Shown here piece by piece: positions 8,270 through 16,561 of a stretch of DNA of 41,847 bases. The stretch lies in contig DASPVP010000161.1 of assembly GCA_035622315.1 (NCBI GenBank), forward strand, positions 1 through 41,847, read 5' to 3'. This DNA is from JAJPHJ01 sp035622315 (GTDB lineage Bacteria > Vulcanimicrobiota > Vulcanimicrobiia > Eremiobacterales > Eremiobacteraceae). A model generated the notes under the pieces. That model was not told the DNA's origin and did not search any database. It saw only the letters and a program-made list of their open reading frames with translations. The translations under genes and the position numbers were made by a program. Position 1 is the first letter of the stretch; every line of letters begins with the position of its first letter.

Positions 8270-8908
8270 TCACGCGAGGCGGGAACGTGGTTTGCGATGG
8301 CCGAGCAGCCCGGCATCCACACCGAGCATGTCGATGCGGTACAGCCGCTTGACCTGCGCGCGTGTGAGCAGCTTGTGGTGCGGGATCTCGAGCAGATGCT
8401 CGGGGACGAACCACACCGGGCGTTGCGACGTCATCCAGTTCAGGTGGTCGAACCTGCGCAAGTCCACCGGTTTCGAGTAGCCGCGCAGCGTGCGTTCGCC
8501 AAGCGCGTTGAAGTAGTCGTCGAAGTACGACATCGCGAGCTCGCGCAAGCTTCGGTAGATCGGCGCGCGATCGCGCAGCCCCGTGAAATGCGATTTCGCG
8601 ATCGCTCCCCAGAAGCGTCCTTCGCGGTAAAGGGCCACGACGTGATCGCAGTCGTGCTCGGCCTCAAGGTCGAAGATCAGCGGCGGCCGACCGATGGCGC
8701 GCAACGCCGCAGCGGCGAGCAGCGCGCCCTCGAGGCAGTGTGCCGTCCGGGCTTGGAGCACGCGGCGAGGTGACCACGCAGTGTCCGCTTCGTGATACGC
8801 AAGCGAGTCGAGCAAGCGCTGGATGCCTTTCGGATCTTTCAAGCGTTCGAGCATGCGCCACTCACGGCGCTCGAACCCGAAAGGACCGTCGCCAGCTTCT
8901 TGCTTCAC
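8270..8908 (-). CDS. Transglutaminase-like domain protein
   Basis: This 212-residue cytoplasmic protein contains TAHCLEGALLAAAALRAIG, a Cys at the start of a long helix, and then DHVVALYREGRFWGAIAKS, a His on a strand. This is the Cys-His arrangement of papain-like transglutaminase-fold proteins. FTGLRDRAPIYRSLRELAMS and FDDYFNA follow, and the C-terminal half is rich in His and Arg. The fold is supported by motif order; the activity (peptidase, amidase or none) is not known. Its ATG overlaps the GNAT gene's stop by four bases, so the two form a coupled pair. The REP-like palindrome lies just downstream. Confidence 0.65.
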   Translation of the reverse strand: MKQEAGDGPFGFERREWRMLERLKDPKGIQRLLDSLAYHEADTAWSPRRVLQARTAHCLEGALLAAAALRAIGRPPLIFDLEAEHDCDHVVALYREGRFWGAIAKSHFTGLRDRAPIYRSLRELAMSYFDDYFNALGERTLRGYSKPVDLRRFDHLNWMTSQRPVWFVPEHLLEIPHHKLLTRAQVKRLYRIDMLGVDAGLLGHRKPRSRLA

Positions 8909-9513
8909 GGTCGCGCTGTCATGACGATCCAGTCACCGCCAGCGTCCTGCGTGCGCCCGCGTTCGACGAAGCCATTGGCCAGGTACGCTGCGATCGCAGG
9001 CTTGTTCTCCGGGCGCACCTCGAGACGCACTTCTTGAATGTGTTCGCCCGCTAAGTACTTGAGGCCGGCATGCACGAGCAGTTTCGCAATGCCTTTGCCG
9101 CGCGCCCCTGGCGAGACGGCGATATTGAGTAGCTGGGCGTCACCCTCGCTGCGGAAGCGATCGGAGCTTCTGACGAAGAGCGTCTTGTTCCACAAGAGCC
9201 GGGCGAGCGCGATCCAATGGATGCCGTAGCGACCGACGAGGGCGCGCAGCGCCCACCCGAAGATCGCCCCGCTGCGCACAGCCTTTCGCCGCAACGCGGA
9301 CACGGAGCTCACGAAGATCGCGTAGCCCAAGATATCATTGTTCTCGCGGGCCACGAGGAATCCGCCGGGTTCTGTCTGCCGGACGAACGTCCAAACGTCA
9401 CGCATGGCGTCTGGGCGGGGGTCGTCGCCATAGACGAGCCGCACGTTGTCACGGAAGGCGCCGAGAAAGATGCCCACGGCCGCGCCGACCTCGTTCTCCG
9501 CGATGGGCGTCAC
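8905..9513 (-). CDS. GNAT-family N-acetyltransferase
   Basis: This is a single acetyltransferase domain of about 202 residues. LLNIAVSPGARGKGIAKLLV is motif A with the R-G-K-G-I-A acetyl-CoA pyrophosphate loop. EVRPENKPAIAAYLANGFVERG is motif B. A long insertion (AIFGWALRALVGRYGIHWIALARLLW) sits between the early strands. The substrate is unknown; a RimI-like protein acetyltransferase is possible. The open frame extends to TTG 9561, but that extension is encoded by a perfect 16-base palindrome and a Pro/Gly-rich stretch. I therefore prefer GTG 9513, where the domain naturally begins. It is coupled to the transglutaminase-like gene. Confidence 0.85.
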   Translation of the reverse strand: MTPIAENEVGAAVGIFLGAFRDNVRLVYGDDPRPDAMRDVWTFVRQTEPGGFLVARENNDILGYAIFVSSVSALRRKAVRSGAIFGWALRALVGRYGIHWIALARLLWNKTLFVRSSDRFRSEGDAQLLNIAVSPGARGKGIAKLLVHAGLKYLAGEHIQEVRLEVRPENKPAIAAYLANGFVERGRTQDAGGDWIVMTARP

Positions 9514-9519
9514 GGTCGG

Positions 9520-9535
9520 CGGACCTGCAGGTCCG
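9520..9535. repeat. 16-base perfect palindrome CGGACCTGCAGGTCCG
   Basis: This perfect inverted repeat lies immediately upstream of the proposed GNAT start. A near-identical palindrome with centre GA lies at 41390-41405 just upstream of secE. The shared sequence and position suggest a second dispersed palindrome family. Confidence 0.6.
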
Positions 9536-9558
9536 TCGGGCTGCGGCTGGGAGAGAGG

Positions 9559-9597
9559 CAAAAGAATAGCCCCCTCGACTTACAGCCCGAAGGGGCT
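9559..9597 (-). terminator. Possible terminator after the HU gene
   Basis: On the minus strand AGCCCC (9597-9592) can pair with GGGGCT (9573-9568), followed by ATTCTTTT. A competing small hairpin, AGCCC-CTTC-GGGCT, uses the first arm. The loop of the longer hairpin is large, so support is moderate. Confidence 0.4.
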
Positions 9598-9635
9598 TGC
9601 CGAGGAGGCTCGCAAGATCGCGCGAGGACCCTGCG

Positions 9636-9926
9636 TTATTTCTTCTTGCCGCCTTTTTGAACCGCTTCGCGCAGATCTTTGCCCGGGTGGAAAGCCGGCA
9701 CGCTGCGCGCGGCGATCATCAGCTTCTCGCCGGTCTTGGGGTTGCGGCCTTCGCGTGCTTTGCGCTTACGGACCTCAAAGCTGCCGAATGGGATGAGCTG
9801 CACCTTCTCGCCCTTCGCCAACGCGCTCTTGACGCTCTCGAGGAAATGGTCGACGACGTCTGTCACATCCCGGCGCGGCAGCTCCGTCTTCGTCGTTATC
9901 TCTTCGATCAGCTCGGCCTTGGTCAT
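9636..9926 (-). CDS. hup: DNA-binding protein HU
   Basis: This 96-residue nucleoid protein has the classic HU order. Helical MTKAELIEEITTKTEL is followed by KGEKVQLIPFGSFEVRKR, then REGRNPKTGEK (the DNA-wrapping beta-arm with the conserved R-N-P-x-T-G), and a lysine-rich C-terminus. HU homodimers bend and compact DNA. The arm proline and flanking basic residues are intact. The start has GAGAGG seven to twelve bases upstream. It is a separate unit with a palindrome in its 5' region and a possible terminator after it. Confidence 0.96.
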   Translation of the reverse strand: MTKAELIEEITTKTELPRRDVTDVVDHFLESVKSALAKGEKVQLIPFGSFEVRKRKAREGRNPKTGEKLMIAARSVPAFHPGKDLREAVQKGGKKK

Positions 9927-9950
9927 CGGTCACCTCTCTCTGACGTTTGC

Positions 9951-9975
9951 AAAAAGTAACGCGCGAAGTTCGCGC
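9951..9975 (-). terminator. Palindrome with T tract between aroQ and hup
   Basis: GCGCGAA-G-TTCGCGC (9961-9975) is a perfect palindrome. On the minus strand it is followed by GTTACTTTTT, so it could end aroQ transcription. It lies only 25 bases before the HU start codon, so it could instead be a HU operator or leader element. GTTCGCGC is repeated directly at 9988-9995. Confidence 0.4.
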
Positions 9976-10060
9976 ACACTAGGGAGCGTTCGCGCGACGA
10001 ATGCTTGCTCCGGCACAACCTGTTAGCGGGCCGGACCTTGATTCCTCCCGGATTTGCGCC

Positions 10061-10522
10061 TCAATCCCTTGTTCCATCGAGCATTGCGACAGCCGCGCGG
10101 AGCGCGAGCCGATACGACTCCGCGCCGAAACCAAACACTCCGCCGTCGACGACCGGCGCGATGACCGAGCGTCTGCGGAACGATTCGCGCGCATAGATGT
10201 TCGTGAGGTGGATTTCTATTTTCGGCACGCTCACAGCGGCGAGCGCGTCGCGGAGCGCGTAGGAGTAGTGCGTATAGGCGCCCGGGTTGATGACGATCGC
10301 GCGGCCGCGTGCAGCGGCTGCGTGGATCGCGTCGATCAGCTCCCCCTCGCTCGAATGCTGTGCGATAGATATCTCGCAGTCGAGCGAGCGAGCGAGCTTT
10401 CGGAGACTGGAATCCAGCTGCGCGAGCGTGGTCGAGCCGTAGATACCAGTTTCGCGCGTGCCAAGCGCGTTAAGATTGGGCCCGTGGAGTACCACGACGC
10501 CTTTGCGCTTCTTTCTCGCCAT
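10061..10522 (-). CDS. aroQ: Type II 3-dehydroquinate dehydratase
   Basis: This 153-residue enzyme of the shikimate pathway dehydrates 3-dehydroquinate to 3-dehydroshikimate. Visible motifs are LHGPNLNALGTRETGIYG (catalytic Tyr28 and Arg23 on the flexible lid), INPGAYTHYSYALRDAL (Asn and His of the active site), and IEIHLTNIYARESFRRRSV. The length matches the dodecameric type II family. I start at ATG 10522 (MARKKRKG), because upstream residues lack family resemblance. It is divergent from Hsp33 and 134 bases from HU. Confidence 0.95.
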   Translation of the reverse strand: MARKKRKGVVVLHGPNLNALGTRETGIYGSTTLAQLDSSLRKLARSLDCEISIAQHSSEGELIDAIHAAAARGRAIVINPGAYTHYSYALRDALAAVSVPKIEIHLTNIYARESFRRRSVIAPVVDGGVFGFGAESYRLALRAAVAMLDGTRD

Positions 10523-10598
10523 GTGCTGGTCGCAGAGAGCGGCTTCGCGTCCGGCGTGGCAGCGGACCTTTCCCGACGCACGCGAAAACGTCAGCCTC

Positions 10599-11492
10599 AT
10601 GTCCACCGACTACAGCGCTTCAGCGCTCGCCGCAGGCGACAGCGTTCGTATCGTCGCGGCTCGGACCACGACCCTTGTCGCCCAAGCACAGAAACGGCAC
10701 GACTGTTCGCCTACGGTCACGGCAGCGCTAGGAAGGCTGCTGACCGGGGCGGCGCTGATGGGAACGTTCCTGAAAGGCCGCGAGCGTATCACCCTGCAGA
10801 TCGCAGGGGACGGCCCCGTACGCGGCCTCTTGGCGGATGTCGTTCCAGGCGGCCGGGTGCGAGGGTACCCGCTTCGGCCACGCGCAGACGTCCCTCTGAA
10901 CGCACGAGGGAAGTTCGATGTCGGCGGCCTCGTGGGACGCGGTTCGCTACACGTGACCCGTACGTTCGACACGGGGCTGCCGTATACGAGCGCGGTCCCC
11001 CTGGCGAGCGGCGAGATCGGCGACGATCTCACGCATTATTTCGCGCACTCCGAACAAGTGCCGACAGTGGTGGGCGTCGGCGTGCTCGCAGGACCTCCGG
11101 GCGTGATCGCGGCCGGTGGCTTCATCGCGCACTTGCTCCCGGGCGCGCGTGAAGAGACGATAGGCATGCTCGAACAAACTGTTTTGCGGCTCCCACATCC
11201 TACCGCCATGATCCGGGAGGGGCTATCGCCCGAAGATATCGTCACGCGCGTCGGCGAGGGGCTTGCGCCACGAGTAACGCACGCAGCGCCGGTCCTCTTC
11301 GCGTGCACCTGCAGCCGCGACCGCGTCACGCGGGTGCTCATCGGTCTTGGACCGGCCGAGCTCAGCCAGCTCGCAAATTCCGATCGCGAGACGGAAGTGA
11401 CCTGCGACTGGTGCGGCCAACGCTACTGGTTTGCGCCGAGCGAAGTGCAAGAGCTTTTGCATTCGGCGCAGGGAAAAGAATCGCGAAATTAG
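10599..11492 (+). CDS. hslO: Hsp33 redox-regulated chaperone
   Basis: This 297-residue protein has the Hsp33 substrate-binding body (GRLLTGAALMGTFLKGRERITLQI, VRGLLADVVPGG, VPLASGEIGDDLTHYFAHSEQVPTVVGVGV). Its C-terminal zinc switch is CTCSRDRV followed by CDWC. These four cysteines bind zinc when reduced. On oxidation they form disulfides and the protein becomes a holdase protecting proteins from aggregation. I start at ATG 10599 because the open frame upstream is antisense to aroQ. The 3' end lies five bases from the convergent tyrS. Confidence 0.95.
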   Translation: MSTDYSASALAAGDSVRIVAARTTTLVAQAQKRHDCSPTVTAALGRLLTGAALMGTFLKGRERITLQIAGDGPVRGLLADVVPGGRVRGYPLRPRADVPLNARGKFDVGGLVGRGSLHVTRTFDTGLPYTSAVPLASGEIGDDLTHYFAHSEQVPTVVGVGVLAGPPGVIAAGGFIAHLLPGAREETIGMLEQTVLRLPHPTAMIREGLSPEDIVTRVGEGLAPRVTHAAPVLFACTCSRDRVTRVLIGLGPAELSQLANSDRETEVTCDWCGQRYWFAPSEVQELLHSAQGKESRN

Positions 11493-11497
11493 GGTGT

Positions 11498-12694
11498 TCA
11501 GACGAGCCGGATGAATTGGTGGTTGCCTTTTTGCAGGACCTTGCCAGACCAGGATACTTCTTCGCGGCGAACGTCGTCTGCGCGTTGACCGTCGATTTTG
11601 ATCGCACCCTGCTCGACCAGCCGTTGCGCTTCTCGATTCGAACTCGCCCAGCCCACGAGCACGAGCAGCTTGCCAAGCGAGACTGGCTTCCCGTCGGCGG
11701 CCACTCGGTGCTCGGCAATGTCGTCTGGCAGCTCCTTGCGGACCACGGTCTTCTCGAAATGCTCCCGCGCGGCGCGCGCTGCCTCTGCGCCGTGATAGGT
11801 CGCGACAATCTCCTGGGCGAGCCGCACCTTCGCGTCACGCGGTAAAAGCTCGCCACGTTCGAGCTGGGACTCGATCTTGTCGCATTCCGGCGCCGCGAGC
11901 GTGGTCGCGAGGCGGAAGTAGCGCGTGATGAGTTTGTCCGGTATCGACATCGCTTTGCCGAACATCTGGGCGGGCGCTTCGCGCAAGGCGATGTAGTTGT
12001 TGAGGCTCTTGCCCATCCGCTGCACGCCGTCGGTGCCTTCGAGGATGGGCAAGGTCATGCAGATCTGCGGAGCAAGCCCAGATTCTTCTTGTAGACGCCG
12101 GCCCACCATGAGGTTGAACAGCTGTTCCGTGCCGCCGAGCTCGATATCGGCTTGGATCGCGACCGAGTCGTACGCTTGGCTTAGCGGGTACAAGAACTCG
12201 TGCAAACCGATCGGCGAGCCGCTTTGGAAGCGTTTGGTGAAATCGTCCCGTTCGAGCATGCGCGCGACCGTGATCTTACCCGCGAGGCCGATCACGTCGG
12301 CGAACGAGAGCGGCGCGAGCCACTCGCTGTTGTAGCGCACCACGGTTTTTTGCATATCCAAGATGAGACCCGCCTGTTCGGCGTAGGACTGCATGTCCGC
12401 GCGGATTTCTTCGGGACTCCTAGGCTTACGAGCGTTCGAGAGCCCCGTTGGATCGCCGATGCGCGCCGTGAAGTCTCCGACGATGAGAATCGCTTGATGG
12501 CCCGCGTCCTGGAAGTCGCGCAGCTTGCGCAACACCACGGCGTGTCCGAGGTGCAGCATCGGCCCTGAAGGGTCGATGCCAAGCTTGATGCGCAAAGGCC
12601 GCCCCAACCGCAGGCGCTCGGCGAGTTCGTCCGGCGAGATGACGTCGACGCAGCGTTCGACGAGGCGTTCGAGCGATTGTGTCGAGTCTGTCAC
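11498..12694 (-). CDS. tyrS: Tyrosyl-tRNA synthetase (TyrZ-like)
   Basis: This 398-residue class I aminoacyl-tRNA synthetase charges tRNA-Tyr. The HIGH-type motif is HLGH (48-51) after IDPSGPML, and the KMSKS equivalent is RMGKS (226-230). FLYPLSQAYDSVAIQADIELGGTEQ forms the tyrosine pocket region. The C-terminus from about residue 335 is an S4 RNA-binding domain (SLGKLLVLVGWASSNREAQRLVEQGAIKIDG). The length and MGKS variant fit the TyrZ branch. Its start overlaps the mutS2 stop by four bases, making it the last gene of the long minus-strand run. Confidence 0.96.
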   Translation of the reverse strand: MTDSTQSLERLVERCVDVISPDELAERLRLGRPLRIKLGIDPSGPMLHLGHAVVLRKLRDFQDAGHQAILIVGDFTARIGDPTGLSNARKPRSPEEIRADMQSYAEQAGLILDMQKTVVRYNSEWLAPLSFADVIGLAGKITVARMLERDDFTKRFQSGSPIGLHEFLYPLSQAYDSVAIQADIELGGTEQLFNLMVGRRLQEESGLAPQICMTLPILEGTDGVQRMGKSLNNYIALREAPAQMFGKAMSIPDKLITRYFRLATTLAAPECDKIESQLERGELLPRDAKVRLAQEIVATYHGAEAARAAREHFEKTVVRKELPDDIAEHRVAADGKPVSLGKLLVLVGWASSNREAQRLVEQGAIKIDGQRADDVRREEVSWSGKVLQKGNHQFIRLV

Positions 12695-15096
12695 GACAAA
12701 CGCACAATCGTCACGCCACTGCCGCCTTCACGATCGGCAGGGTGCGTAGCGGATTCCACCTGCGGGTGTTCGTCCAAAAAGGAGCGGATTCCGCGAGCGA
12801 GCCTGCCCGTGCCTTTGCCGTGAAGGATGCGAAGCTCCGAAAGACCCGCAAGACTCGCGTCGTCGAGCGCTTTGTCGATCAACGGCCATGCCTCGTCGAC
12901 GCTCATGCCGCGCACGTCGATCGAGGTCGAGGGCGCGGCTTGCGCATCAGCATCCGATTCCTTGCGAACGCGCGAGGATGGGGCGCTTTGCCGAGCGCCC
13001 CCTACACGAGCTCCTTGCACAGCAGCGCCCCCTACGTTGCGCGGGCTTTTTACGAGGTCGCGCGAGGCGACAAGTGTCTTGAGATTGCCGATGGTCACCA
13101 ACAGATCGCGCTCGTACACCTCGCTCACGACACCGTTTTGGTCGAAGCTCTTGACATACACCTCGTCGCCGGGCGCGAAGCGCGCGGCAGGAGCTTCGCC
13201 TGCTGCGCCAGCTTCAAGTCCGAGACTGCGGCGCATTTCTGCGAGCGTCTGCGCGAGCAGCCGCTCCTCACCGGGCTGCGGTTTCCCCGCCTGACGGGCC
13301 GCATTTTCCGAACGCTTGCGTGCCTCTTCGGTCAACGCGTGGCGGACATCGTCCACCGCTTTCGAGAGTTCGGCACTCGCACGGCGTTCGAAAGCGTCCC
13401 TCTCCTGCTCAGCAGCCGCGATGCGTTGGCGCAAGGATTGCTCCGCGCGCTGCGCCTTTGCTTGCTGCGCCTCGAGCTCGGCTTGAAGTTGCTTCATCCG
13501 CTCGCGCTCTTGGGCCAATCGCTCGAAGGTGCGCTCGAGGTTCTGAGCGTCGATCCCCACGAGAACCTCTGCGCGCGCGATGACTCTTGGATCGAGCGCC
13601 AACGCATGGGCGAGCGAAAACGCGAGCGACTGGCCGGGGACGCCGAGCGCAAACACGTAGGTCGGCTCGTTCGTCTTCGCGTCGAAGAGCATCGAGGCGT
13701 TGCTTACCCGGTCATGTGCGGCGGCGAAGGTTTTCAATTGCGTGAAATGGGTCGTCACGACGACCTTCGATCCCTGGCGGATAAGCGACTCGATGAACGC
13801 CTGCGCGAGCGCCGCACCCGCGCCGGGCTCAGTGCCCGATCCGATCTCGTCCACGAGCACGAGGGTCGTGCGGTCTGCACCCTCAGCCGCCGCTTTGAGT
13901 CCGCGCAAGTGCGCCGAGAACGACGACAGATCCTGTGCGATCGACTGCTCGTCGCCGATGACGCACGCGATCCGGCCCAGAGTGCCGATGGTCGTGGTGG
14001 CGCTCGCGGGTATCGGGATCCCCGCGAAGGCCAAGAGCACGAGCAGCCCGACCGTCTTCAGAACGACCGTTTTGCCGCCCATGTTCGGCCCAGACACGAC
14101 CACCGCGTCGAACGACTCGCCGATCTCAAAATCGAGGGGCACCGCCTCCTTACGCAACAGCGGATGCCGGCCGCGCACGATGCGGATGACGGGCTCGGCG
14201 ATGAGCACAGGCGCTGCGCCTTGTTTTGCGATCCCGTAGCGCGCGCGGCTTGCGGCGCTGTCGAGCGCGGCAAGCAGCGCGCCATTCTGCACCACCGCCT
14301 CTTCTTCAGCCACGACCCGCGCAGTCAGCTCGGCGAGGATGCGAGAGATCTCACGTGCTTCGTCGGCCTCGAGCGTGCGCAGGCGGTTATTGGCCTCGAC
14401 CGATGCCAAGGGTTCCATGAAGACCGTCGCGCCCGACGCGGACTGGTCCAAGACGACGCCAGGAAACTTGGCAGCGTACTCGATCCGGACGGGCACGACG
14501 TAGCGGCCGGAGCGGACCGTGACGATGGGTTCCGAGAGCAGCTTTCCGAGTTCTGCATCGGCCACGATCGCACGACAGCGCTCTCGTACCCGCTCGCTCA
14601 GCTCGCGGTGTTGGCGCCGGATGCCGGCGAGCTTTGCAGACGCGCCGTCCTGCACGCGCCCCTCTTCGTCGACGGCTGCTTCTATCGCCGACGCCAGCGC
14701 ATCTGTGTTGCGTCTGCTGCGCGCGAGCGCGGCGAGCGGACCGGTCTTCTGCTGTCTCGTCGCGAGCCCGCGACTTGCGACCGCGATCTTCCGCTCGGTT
14801 TCCGCCAACTGGCGCAGCTCGAGCGCGGAAAGCGACGAGCCCTTCTTGGCCTGCTCGAGAAGCGGTGCCGCGTCGATCGCTCCACCAAAGCTCAAATCGC
14901 CTGCGGCCAAGAAGAAGCCGGTCACCTCTTCCACGAGCGCGTGCTGGCCCTTGGCCCATTCTACCTCGCCGAGCCGCGGCGCGAGCGAGAGCACCGCTGT
15001 TCGACCCACCCCGCACGTGCTGAAGCGAGCGACCTCGTCGATGACCTGCGGGAACTCGAGCGCCTGCAGCGCGGAGACATCCACGCCCTGCGCCAT
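12691..15096 (-). CDS. mutS2: MutS2 ATPase/endonuclease
   Basis: This protein of about 801 residues has MutS core and clamp regions, Walker A GPNMGGKT (near residue 337), Walker B TLVLVDEIGSGTEPG (near 413), a long charged coiled coil (about 500-600), and a KOW-like segment. A C-terminal Smr domain starts IDVRGMSVDEAW and holds LRILHGKGTGRL. MutS2 proteins act in recombination suppression or on collided ribosomes, not classical mismatch repair. The linker before Smr contains an AAVQGARVGGARQSAP stretch encoded by a REP-like palindrome. I start at ATG 15096; a GTG one codon earlier is possible. No strong ribosome site is visible, so coupling to gatB two bases upstream is likely. Confidence 0.95.
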   Translation of the reverse strand: MAQGVDVSALQALEFPQVIDEVARFSTCGVGRTAVLSLAPRLGEVEWAKGQHALVEEVTGFFLAAGDLSFGGAIDAAPLLEQAKKGSSLSALELRQLAETERKIAVASRGLATRQQKTGPLAALARSRRNTDALASAIEAAVDEEGRVQDGASAKLAGIRRQHRELSERVRERCRAIVADAELGKLLSEPIVTVRSGRYVVPVRIEYAAKFPGVVLDQSASGATVFMEPLASVEANNRLRTLEADEAREISRILAELTARVVAEEEAVVQNGALLAALDSAASRARYGIAKQGAAPVLIAEPVIRIVRGRHPLLRKEAVPLDFEIGESFDAVVVSGPNMGGKTVVLKTVGLLVLLAFAGIPIPASATTTIGTLGRIACVIGDEQSIAQDLSSFSAHLRGLKAAAEGADRTTLVLVDEIGSGTEPGAGAALAQAFIESLIRQGSKVVVTTHFTQLKTFAAAHDRVSNASMLFDAKTNEPTYVFALGVPGQSLAFSLAHALALDPRVIARAEVLVGIDAQNLERTFERLAQERERMKQLQAELEAQQAKAQRAEQSLRQRIAAAEQERDAFERRASAELSKAVDDVRHALTEEARKRSENAARQAGKPQPGEERLLAQTLAEMRRSLGLEAGAAGEAPAARFAPGDEVYVKSFDQNGVVSEVYERDLLVTIGNLKTLVASRDLVKSPRNVGGAAVQGARVGGARQSAPSSRVRKESDADAQAAPSTSIDVRGMSVDEAWPLIDKALDDASLAGLSELRILHGKGTGRLARGIRSFLDEHPQVESATHPADREGGSGVTIVRLS
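12980..13036 (+). repeat. REP-like palindrome within mutS2, with a partial second copy
   Basis: GGGGCGCT (12980-12987) pairs with AGCGCCCC (12994-13001), followed by CTACA, the same tail as the dispersed repeats but a different stem. A second right half, AGCGCCCCCTAC, begins about 30 bases later (about 13024-13035). Both are translated in frame in the linker before the Smr domain. Confidence 0.7.
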
Positions 15097-15100
15097 CACG

Positions 15101-16561
15101 TCACTTCAGCCGCTGCTGCAGCGCTGCTCGCACGATCTCGACGTTCGCCTTGCCGCGGCTCGCTTTCATGACTTGCCCGACGATGAACTCGAGGGCTTTC
15201 GCCTTACCTGCGCGATAGGAGGCGACCGAATCGGGGTTCGCTGCCAGCGCTTCGTCCACGAGTTTCGCTATCTCGCCTTCATCCGACACTTGCGCAAGAC
15301 CGCGATCTGCGATGAGCGCCTGGGGATCCTTCCCCTCGACCACCATCAGCTCGCAGACCTCTTTTGCCGCCTTGCCTGAGACCGCGCCCGTCTTGACGAG
15401 CTTGATGAGTTCTGCGAGTTGAGCGGGTCGCATGCGCATCTGCTCGAGCGACAGATCGTTCTTCTCGAGCGCCCGCGGCACGTCGTTGAGCAGCCAGTTG
15501 GCAGCCGCTTTCGGCTCACCCGACGCAGCTACTACTGCTTCGAAAAAGCCGGCCGTGGGGATGTCCGCTGTCAAAATGGTGGCGTCGTACTCGCTGAGCC
15601 CGTAGTCCGCGATGAAACGCTCGCGCTTGGCGAGCGGCAGTTCAGGCAGTTCGTCGCGCCACCGCTCGATTGAAGCCTTATCCAGCGAGAGCGGCACGAG
15701 ATCGGGATCTGGGAAGTACCGATAGTCGTGCGCCTGCTCTTTCGACCGCGTCGAATATGTGAGCTTGCGCGTCTCGTCCCAGTTGCGCGTCTCTTGCACG
15801 ATACGCTCGCCCGCCTGCAGCGCCGCGATCTGGCGCTCGATCTCGAACTCCAGCGCGAGAACGACCGAGCGGAAGGAGTTCATATTCTTGACTTCCGCTT
15901 TCGTGCCGAGCGTCGTCGACCCGGCCGGCCGGACCGAGACATTGGCATCGCAGCGCAGCGAGCCTTCGTGCATCTTCACGTCGGACACACCAAGCGCCGA
16001 GAGCACCGCTTTGAGCTGGACGAGATAGGCTTCCGCCTCGTCGGGCGACGAGATATCCGGCTCGGTCACGATCTCCATAAGCGGCACGCCTGCGCGGTTG
16101 TAATCGATGAGGGTGTAGTCCGAGGCCGCCATGCTCCCGCCCGCATGCAGGTTCTTGCCGGTATCCTCTTCGAGGTGGATGCGGTTGAGACGCACGAGTT
16201 TGCCCGATGGCAGACGAACACCGCCACCGGTCGTGAGTGGCATGTCGTACTGCGAGATCTGATAGTTCTTCGGCATGTCCGGATAGAAATAGTTCTTGCG
16301 ATCGAATTTCGAGTGCGTGGCGATCGAACAGCCGAGCGCGAGTCCCGTCTTGCACAAGTATTCCACCGCGCGCCGATTGATGACGGGCAGCGTGCCCGGC
16401 ATCCCCAAGCAGATCGGGCAGACGAGGGAGTTCGGCTCCGCGCCGAACTCGTTGCGGCAACCGCAGAACATCTTCGACGAGGTCTTGAGCTCGACGTGCA
16501 CTTCGAGCCCAATAACAGGTTCGTAGGCGGTGGCCTGCGCTTCCGACACGTTCGTGCTCAC
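15101..16561 (-). CDS. gatB: Asp-tRNA(Asn)/Glu-tRNA(Gln) amidotransferase subunit B
   Basis: This 486-residue protein begins with YEPVIGLEVHVELKTSSKMFCGCRN and has the zinc cysteines (CGC, CPIC) plus CLGMPGTLPVIN. Later segments YPDMPKNYQISQYD, IHLEEDTGK and RSKEQAHDYRYFPDPDL carry the phosphorylation and tRNA-recognition residues. The C-terminal helical and YqeY-like tail domain ends RAALQQRLK. GatB activates misacylated Glu-tRNA(Gln) or Asp-tRNA(Asn) and receives ammonia from GatA. The gene order gatC-gatA-gatB is complete here, with a four-base overlap to gatA. Confidence 0.98.
   Translation of the reverse strand: MSTNVSEAQATAYEPVIGLEVHVELKTSSKMFCGCRNEFGAEPNSLVCPICLGMPGTLPVINRRAVEYLCKTGLALGCSIATHSKFDRKNYFYPDMPKNYQISQYDMPLTTGGGVRLPSGKLVRLNRIHLEEDTGKNLHAGGSMAASDYTLIDYNRAGVPLMEIVTEPDISSPDEAEAYLVQLKAVLSALGVSDVKMHEGSLRCDANVSVRPAGSTTLGTKAEVKNMNSFRSVVLALEFEIERQIAALQAGERIVQETRNWDETRKLTYSTRSKEQAHDYRYFPDPDLVPLSLDKASIERWRDELPELPLAKRERFIADYGLSEYDATILTADIPTAGFFEAVVAASGEPKAAANWLLNDVPRALEKNDLSLEQMRMRPAQLAELIKLVKTGAVSGKAAKEVCELMVVEGKDPQALIADRGLAQVSDEGEIAKLVDEALAANPDSVASYRAGKAKALEFIVGQVMKASRGKANVEIVRAALQQRLK

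Noticed and set aside
9513..9561. The N-terminal extension of the GNAT protein from TTG 9561
   Set aside because: It consists of Pro/Gly-rich residues partly encoded by a palindrome and has no ribosome site; the domain begins at GTG 9513.
12679..15171. A long plus-strand open frame (about 830 codons) opposite mutS2
   Set aside because: It is antisense to a well-supported mutS2. Its composition (Arg, His and Asp-rich, no motifs) fits a high-GC shadow frame.
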